64,000 nt of DNA from Mesaphorura yosii (lineage: Eukaryota > Arthropoda > Collembola > Poduromorpha > Tullbergiidae). A model generated the notes under the pieces. The model saw only the letters and a list, made by a program, of their open reading frames with translations. It had not been told where the DNA came from and ran no database searches. Positions 58,101 to 64,000 of this stretch are shown one piece after another. The stretch lies in assembly GCA_009869945.1 (NCBI GenBank), contig WIXG01000273.1, forward strand, positions 45,763-109,762, in the 5' to 3' direction. The position numbers and the translations under genes are program-made. Every line of letters begins with the position of its first letter. Position 1 is the stretch's first letter.

Positions 58101-60613
58101 GAGTGCAGAGTTCAAGGTTCAGTTCGAGAAAGAACGCAAAACTTCGAGCAGCATCGTGCACTCATTCGTATCCGACCACGCGAGGAGAACAACAATTTGC
58201 TCTTGGTTCGGTGAGTCTATGTTTCGATGCAATTTTTCTCGATGTCTGTGCCTAATGTCAATAGTCAGCCCATGCAGACTGGAATTACAGCCTTGTGGCC
58301 GTAAGCCAAAGTGCTCTACAAACTTTACATCAGTGTGCGATAAACTCGATTTGATGCTGCGAAGGGTAACAATTTCCTACAACCGGAAATTTAATCCCAA
58401 CAGGAACCTGTAAACAGTTTGGCAGAAACTTTAGCAGGCAGGGCCTTGAAAGAAATTGCTCTCTGCACTCAGCGATCTTTCGAAGATTACGCAATAATTT
58501 GGCGAAAGGGTTATGGCTTTGATTGAAAGGCATTGAAAATATATTAAAGGAATAAGCGGTTGGGGTTTCTAAATTCAAGAGCCAATTTGCAATTTGTACT
58601 CTGCCTCTGCCTGTATTGACTCAAGTGCAGAACGAAGCCGAGAACCGAGCTCCAAGTTTGAATGATTGAGATCCTGTTGCTATTATGATGACACAGAAAC
58701 CCAATTACACTTTGGTGGCTTTTCTTTCTCACATTTCAATTAATCGCGAATCGCGGCTACATCAGGCGCGAGCGCTCTTACGCAAGTGTCTATGACTTTG
58801 GCTAATGAATGAGGCTAACCTGAAGAGGAGATGGTGACCTCGAACCCAGATGTGTACAGGTCGGCGAGTCCGGTGGGGAGACGCCCGAACTGAGTCCTTC
58901 GGGCGTGAACGTGCGAATGGCTGGTGACGAGCCACGATGTCCCTGTTTAAGCCCCGTGCAAATACATAGTTAGCATTCTGCATAAGTCGGCATTTGTTTA
59001 GCTTCAGCTATCTATATTTGCACTCTCGAATGGTAAATTGGCTCGTATTTACTTTGGCAGAATTGCATGACAATTACGAGAAAATAAAATCGTATTGAAC
59101 CATAAGCACCTTCGCACGGGGTTTGCCAATTAGGCGTGCGTGACTCTTCGCCGTGCAAATGCAAATTTTATTTTTGGAAAGAACTATGAGCCACCAAGGC
59201 ATTTGTCGCCTCGTCCAATTAGCGTGGACAGAGACAGGAAAGGTAAGGTAAGGCGCGCTTTTAATTTGTGAGAAATATTTCGCAATTTCGGTCGATACCG
59301 ATACATAAGTGCTTGTCTGCCGAAAATCCGCTCCGCTTAAAATGTGCATGCATTCAGGACGACTTAATTAACCTTGAGTGCCTTGAAAGGCGGTTTGGCG
59401 GACTGGTACACGAATAATAATCGAATTAACATCACTCAAGCCTGGAAATGTTGGGTCAGCTGGAATTCCGAATGTGGTTATTGATCGCAGAAGCTAATGC
59501 GAATCATCTTGTGCATCCTTTGAAGGGCGCTCGTCTGCCTCAAATGCTTGACTTGTGTGGATTCGGTTTGGACCGTCAACATTGGCACGTCTCGCTTTGC
59601 CCCGCCACAACATCCATTTGCAAATTTGCGCAATTCGCACTTGAACGACTTGGATCTTCGTGAAATGGATTCCGTGCCTCCTTTGAAGATTCGTATTTTT
59701 CGATTATCTCTTTAGAATTTGTTATTTTTATTCCGTGATTCGAGCAGAGTTGCAACGAGTTCTGAATATGTTCTTGTTCTTCCCACAGTTGACGCACGCC
59801 CACATTCGGAAATTTCAGAAGTCATCTGAACTTTGCCGCCCGTATCTTGATTTCTGATTCTGGGACGACTAAAAATAATGTGTTTGCGGTCTATTAAATT
59901 GCCTAGCCGTAGTGTGACTCGTTCTCAAATCACTGGCTGATTTATGCTCAAAGAGTTTGACCCTGCGCTGGCGTGGTTCCGGAAAATTGGAATTGAATTC
60001 AATAAATTCGTCATGTCACCCGAACTTCCTTTGAACCCTGAGTGTGTTTCTAAAATTATTCATTTGAATTTATGACCTATTTCTATTTTCACAGAAACGG
60101 TTGCAAATGTATTGCGTCATTGTGTGACCACCCGAAATTAAGACCACGGCTTCAGTACCGTATTCGAGTGCCTGCAACTGTGTAAGCATAATAGGTTATT
60201 AATCCTACTGAGCTTAGACTTCAGACAAACTGTCGCTTCGCACGAAATCCTTAAAAACGGAATTCTGATCGCGTCATTGCACTGAGCTAAAATTGGCTCA
60301 CCTTCCGAACTGCGCTCTCAATGTGCCCCTGTGACGAGATGGATGGCGTCCGGTTCAGCCTGGCGCCGCGGATCGGCGGTCCCGAAGGGAGCGATCTCGA
60401 CTGATGAGTCAGCATCTCTGCTCCGTTGCCGCTGCTATGAGCGCCGCTGAAGCTGCTGCAGCAGGCCGCCTTGGGCTGACTCGGGTAAGCTCGCTGTTGT
60501 CCGATTCCAATCGCCGTGTCGCTCAAGTACGAATCTCCGCCGTGCTCGTGAACCTCGGACAAACTTTGGAATGTCGGTTGGACAATTCGCTGCTCCTGGT
60601 TCAGGTTGAATTC
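46031..60613 (-). CDS. Syt: Synaptotagmin with tandem C2 domains, alpha/beta-like (9 exons, 5'-incomplete)
   Basis: A vesicle-associated, Ca2+- and phospholipid-binding trafficking protein. Exons in transcript order: 60613-60302, 58942-58820, 56579-56395, 53948-53680, 52456-52266, 49548-49429, 49321-49201, 48332-48184, 46189-46031. They are phase-consistent and encode 542 residues plus stop. Residues 1-270 are a Ser/Pro-rich linker. C2A (about 272-395) starts [12 protein letters not shown] and has all five Ca2+-ligand aspartates (D304, D310, D363, D365, D371). C2B (about 404-542) starts [20 protein letters not shown], has the polybasic KRLKKKK and ends with the synaptotagmin HWND and MWH motifs. 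C2B lacks several Ca2+ ligands. The pattern [15 protein letters not shown] with [13 protein letters not shown] suggests insect Syt-alpha or Syt-beta, but the paralogue is not proven. The N-terminal transmembrane exon is not securely found. Confidence 0.92.
48184..48332 (-). CDS. Syt: Synaptotagmin exon: C2B polybasic strand
   Basis: Phase 1 to 0, acceptor TTTCAG and donor GTACGT. It encodes DPYVKVYLV (first base from the previous exon), [19 protein letters not shown] and [11 protein letters not shown]. Read-through into the intron meets TGA after two codons. Confidence 0.97.
49201..49321 (-). CDS. Syt: Synaptotagmin exon: start of C2B
   Basis: Phase 0 to 1, acceptor ACTCAG and donor GTAAGC. 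It encodes [20 protein letters not shown] and an unusual first loop, YSPPNKDTL, before DPY. Confidence 0.97.
49429..49548 (-). CDS. Syt: Synaptotagmin exon: C2A third loop
   Basis: 40 codons, phase 0 to 0, acceptor TTCCAG and donor GTAAGC. It encodes [15 protein letters not shown], with three Ca2+-ligand aspartates, and [11 protein letters not shown]. Confidence 0.97.
52266..52456 (-). CDS. Syt: Synaptotagmin exon: C2A core
   Basis: Phase 1 to 0, acceptor TCGATAG and donor GTAAGA. It encodes the first Ca2+-binding loop, [15 protein letters not shown], and the [13 protein letters not shown] strand. Confidence 0.97.
53680..53948 (-). CDS. Syt: Synaptotagmin exon: linker and start of C2A
   Basis: Phase 2 to 1, acceptor AATGCAG and donor GTGAGT. 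It encodes [20 protein letters not shown] and then the first C2A strands, [20 protein letters not shown]. Confidence 0.93.
56395..56579 (-). CDS. Syt: Synaptotagmin exon: Ser/Ala linker
   Basis: 61 codons plus two bases, acceptor TTCCAG and donor GTAACG. It encodes [20 protein letters not shown] and [16 protein letters not shown]. The split codon joins the next exon as Arg. Confidence 0.8.
58820..58942 (-). CDS. Syt: Synaptotagmin exon: Pro/Ser linker
   Basis: 41 codons, phase 0 to 0, acceptor AAACAG and donor GTTAGC. It encodes [20 protein letters not shown] and PPDSPTCTH. It was found by frame and splice-site reading. Confidence 0.8.
60302..60613 (-). CDS. Syt: Synaptotagmin exon: linker, first secure exon
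   Basis: 104 codons, phase 0 to 0, acceptor CCGACAG and donor GTGAGC. It encodes [38 protein letters not shown] and Ser-rich sequence ending ESAVRK. It has no membrane segment, so more exons lie upstream. Confidence 0.8.
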
Positions 60614-60817
60614 CTGTCGGGACGCACACGAGACAAGTTTAGTAGTACAACATTCAGCCGTTGCGCGTCATGCCAGGCAGGCGCTCAAGGACGGGTCGTA
60701 GTCGCAGTGGGGCAACCGCAGAAAGATGAAAATTAATAACGACGACTGAGTGGCCACACGACGCAGGCAGGCATAATCGACCGACACGGCCGGGCCGGGC
60801 CGTCCTTGCCGACTCAC

Positions 60818-60955
60818 CACCGTCGCTATCATCGAGGCTTTTGCCGGGCACGAATAATTTATTCCCGGAGAGACCGCGTTCCGCGAACTCAAGCATACGC
60901 AGCAGTCGAGCAGAAGCAATAAATCCGTCGCAGGCGCAGGTCCTGACCTTATCAT
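60818..60955 (-). CDS. Candidate upstream synaptotagmin exon (weak)
   Basis: An ATG-started frame, MIRSGPAPATDLLLLLDCC, with a hydrophobic cysteine-containing run ends at a GTGAGT donor in phase 0, which fits the next exon. The intron would be 204 nt. The hydrophobic run is shorter and less regular than a typical synaptotagmin membrane segment, so this may be chance. Confidence 0.22.
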
Positions 60956-61673
60956 ACCCTCGTTTATGCGGGTCGCATTCGTTCCGAATTCCGAATTTGT
61001 TCGGTCTTTGTATCTAATGGCGCCACTAATACGCAATTGTGATCTCGCATGAGCTCATTCCCTGCCTGTCTTGCCACAGGGAGGCAGGCAGAACTGGAAG
61101 ACAGGCAGGAATCGCTGGTCTGGAAATAGCTTCGTTATCAAAAGCCTCGTTTCATATTTTTAACAATGCAGATGCAGACGCAATGTCAAAACTTTCTCAT
61201 GATCATTTCTCCTGAAGTTCACAGTGACAAAGCGGAGCAGCGGGATTGAAATTGACTCGTGTGTAACAAATATGCAATCCAATGCAAGGTTTTTGTACAT
61301 GAAACATGCACGTCGTTGCCTGGGCTGGTGGCTCCTGGGCGGGTCCACCGCAGCCAAAAGCCGAGCCGAGTCGAGCTTAGCATACTTTCGCCACTGCAAC
61401 TGCCAAGCCAAGTCAACCCCGTTTTAGACGGAAAAGCTGGTTGATGTGGGCAGCAGTTTAAAATTTAAGCTTCGGGCCTGTTTGTAATGCCACAGTGACG
61501 TACAGCAAACAAATCTCGCATGCATTTTAAACTCAATTGCCATTTGCCATAGACGTTTTCGAATTCCATCCCTTTATATTCATGCCTGTCGTTAACTGAC
61601 GGAACGCAAACAAGACTATTTTAGGTTGAGGTCGTGATGAGGACGACAGGTAGTCTAATTAATTAGGAAGGTG

Positions 61674-61739
61674 GTGTGCTAATGCTAATTAAAATTGTGT
61701 CAGTAATTTCATTAGCCTTTTTAATTTCAATTAGCACAC
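61674..61739. repeat. Imperfect inverted repeat (hairpin-like)
   Basis: GTGTGCTAAT (61674-61683) pairs with 61730-61739 and AATTAAAA (61687-61694) with 61719-61726. They are separated by symmetric 3-nt internal loops and a 24-nt terminal loop. Confidence 0.6.
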
Positions 61740-62419
61740 TTTTGTACATAGCTTGACAACTTTGCTTTGCCTTGAACGATGAGACAGAAGAATTCTACAA
61801 ACTTTGGGACGAAACGGGGCAAAAAGGCATAGGGCGTCTGCTGTTTGGCGTGAACGTGTCGCCTACGTGGCACGTACGATACCAAATTCGAGGAAACGAA
61901 ACTTTTCGTCTTACCTGAGCCCCGACCTGTGCTGCGTCTCGTTCTCGCCCAGTGCGTAGTAGTTGACTTTTTGAATGGTACTTGTTCTCTTTGACACGGG
62001 CGTCCCGAGTCTACGACTCTAATTAACTCTCGTTCTCGACTAATTGCCGAAGTTTAAGTGTACTGTCTCGTATAAGTCTCTCGTACACCCCTTTTCGGAG
62101 TTGTTGATCTCTTTTTTCGACTTTGTTTCGACTTGTTTCGCGAGAAGCGGGTGAGCAATTACGATTGGAAATTGAGACTGGCAAATGTTAAGGATTTTCG
62201 ACGTAGCGACGAATGTGACACTACGCTATGCTTGTGTGAGGAGAGATGAGACTCTGGGAACTAAACGGATCGGGCTCAGAAGAAGGATGATGAAGCTGCT
62301 CGAGATGAAGGTGAACGTAAACTGGCGAAGAGTTCGGGCTTGCAACCAGAATTTATTTCTGTTTTCTCCTTGCATCTGCATGTATGACGGAGAAGAAGAG
62401 AAAACGAATCTCGAGAGTC

Positions 62420-62440
62420 CAGCAGCAGCAGCAGCAGCAG
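62420..62440. repeat. CAG trinucleotide run
   Basis: About seven CAG units followed by GAGCAG-type variants. No supported coding frame crosses it. Confidence 0.8.
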
Positions 62441-63734
62441 CCGAGCAGAGCAGAGCAGAAGCAGAATTTAACCCAGCAGCTGTCGGAGCAGAGGAAGGGG
62501 AGAAAGCTATCACGCACTCAACGCTCGGTTGCAGTACAATCACAATCAGTGAAAGTGAAGTAGACAAGCTCGCGAGTTGTAATTGTATTTACTAATCGTA
62601 ACAATGCTCATAATGGTTTCCAAACGATAATGCACTTGAGGATTACACGAACCGAACCGAACCGGGTCGACTAATGACAGTGCCAATAATGTCGACAAAT
62701 AATGTATTCATATCCTTCCTGCCTGGCTGCACTGATAACGAGAAAGTCAAGGAAGGACGCTAGAGAATTGCCAGTTGCGCGTCGTACACCAGTAAATATG
62801 AAATTTTAATTCCATTAGCCGGAATAGTCCACATTCCTGCGCTGCCAGAATTCAGGCTGAAGTGTTTTAGTGCGCATTTCGAAGATTACAACGCACCGGA
62901 AACGTAATTTTCACCGCAGACAAACCAGAAGCCATTCAGGCGAGTATAACTGACGATTTTCTGCTGGTTATTGCTCTGGTTTATTTCCATTTCTTTTTAC
63001 TAGGATCATAACGACGTATTTCGGCTGGGGAATTTCGAGCTCGTTGCCAGCTAGCGCAGTACGCCAGTCAGTCACGTTGTCCTCTCCGGAATTTGGAAGC
63101 AGTAAACAAGAATTCACCAAAACTATGAAACACGCATGAAGAAGACTTTTCTAACTGTGGCATTTTGCTAGAACATAAATTTCGGAGTAAATTTGCATTG
63201 TAAAGTTGATACTGGTGGCGTGTACAAATTGAATCCTTTTGTCGACGTGTTTTTAACAGAGCAGATTCAATTTGCGACAGCGCAGAGCACGGCAGGATCC
63301 AGCCCAGCCCAGCTGAAGGTACTTGTTGTTGAGTTTAACTACACGCAGAGCTTAACAAAGTGAGAATTAAATATTTACAATGAAAACCAGACAAAAGTCT
63401 GCCTTGCCTGCCTGGGTTTGACTCCGTATTGCCTTGCCTTGCGCTGCAGTTTTCTTTTGTCCGCGGCCCCACGGCCACAGCCACAGCGGGGCAAGCGGAA
63501 ACCCGTTCAGAAAGCTGAGGTACATAATTGCATTTATGTGGCACGAGCATTATCAACTCCACTTTCACCTCCAAAATACAATTACAACCTCTTCGCCCTA
63601 CTCCTTCGAGTTTTCGTTTTCTGCCTGCACTCCACAGAAAACTCAGAGTGTCACGTCGAGTGAGTTTTTTCGTTCAACAATTTTTTGATCAGATTTTGCA
63701 TTCACTCTCAACTTTTAATAATTTATAGTCTCAT

Positions 63735-63957
63735 AATGGAAAAGAGTAAACTGGCTCCAAGCGGTTTGGGTTTAGGCGGCGGAGCATCGCGGGGTCAGGC
63801 TAAGCCATGCATCTTTTGTCTCTAATTTCTACTCAAAAGTTGCCACGGTCGTCTTGCCTACTAATGTGCAGGTGCTTCAGCTGGACTAGGCAAGCCTAGC
63901 CCGCTTCGCGGGTGCGTGGACCTCGGGCAGGGGCCGTCGCTGGCGGTCAGACAGTAA
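63735..63957 (+). CDS. Candidate start of another gene (weak)
   Basis: An ATG at 63735 opens MEKSKLAPSGLGLGGGASR and meets TAA at 63822 if unspliced. A possible GTCAGG donor after 63793 and an acceptor ending GTGCAG near 63871, with CTACTAAT just before it, would join in phase. The product would continue with GASAGLGKPSPLRG to a TAA near 63955. The donor is weak and no family is recognised. Confidence 0.2.
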
Positions 63958-64000
63958 TTTGGGTGATATCTAGAGTCGGGGATGTTATTTTATGAAGGTT

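Larger units (their letters stand above)
46190..60301 (-). other. Synaptotagmin introns
   Basis: Eight introns separate the exons: 46190-48183, 48333-49200, 49322-49428, 49549-52265, 52457-53679, 53949-56394, 56580-58819 and 58943-60301. Only 49322-49428 is short (107 nt). I see no further exon, transposon or RNA gene in them. Confidence 0.6.
60956..63734. other. Non-coding tract upstream of synaptotagmin
   Basis: No defended exon. It contains an imperfect hairpin at 61674-61739 and a CAG run at 62420-62440. It could hold the missing synaptotagmin 5' exon, promoter or an intron. Confidence 0.5.

Noticed and set aside
62185-62595. Overlapping ORFs on both strands around the CAG run
   Set aside because: The poly-Ala stretches simply translate the triplet repeat; flanking residues show no family features.

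Overview
The window is eukaryotic nuclear DNA, most likely from an arthropod and probably an insect. Its genes are split by GT-AG introns, several of only 79-103 nt beside introns of 1-3 kb, and the three best-resolved proteins (a PDE3 phosphodiesterase, a transaldolase and a synaptotagmin of the insect alpha/beta type) are ordinary animal proteins. There are no operons, ribosome-binding sites, CRISPR arrays or prokaryotic mobile elements. Species was not determined.

Layout. Positions 1-28177 (+ strand view) hold no coding sequence I can support; this is either intergenic DNA or a very long 5' intron of the PDE3 gene. Positions 28178-38468 (+) carry thirteen exons (1006 codons plus stop) of a PDE3-family cyclic nucleotide phosphodiesterase: the regulatory linker with conserved phosphorylation-type motifs, then the complete HD catalytic domain with the PDE3-specific insert. 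Its N-terminal membrane-anchoring exon is not visible. A long 3' UTR follows to about 40370. A five-exon transaldolase gene (41883 to 40581, -) ends tail-to-tail with it. A short two-exon stretch related to the C-terminal part of eIF2B delta lies at 44306-43868 (-) and looks 5'-truncated. Nine exons of a synaptotagmin with tandem C2 domains (60613 to 46031, -) fill most of the remainder; its N-terminal transmembrane exon is not securely located. The last 250 bases may contain the start of another + strand gene.

Functionally the genes are unrelated: cAMP/cGMP breakdown, the pentose phosphate pathway, translation initiation factor exchange and Ca2+-regulated membrane traffic. I built the exon models by hand from reading-frame phase and splice-site consensus; every listed junction of the three main genes is phase-consistent. 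The most unusual points are the 3' end of the PDE3 gene, where nested alternative acceptors (including a potential 30-nt intron) predict several C-termini, the truncated eIF2B delta-like locus, and a 76-codon basic ORF antisense to the PDE3 3' UTR. I found no wholly new system in the window.
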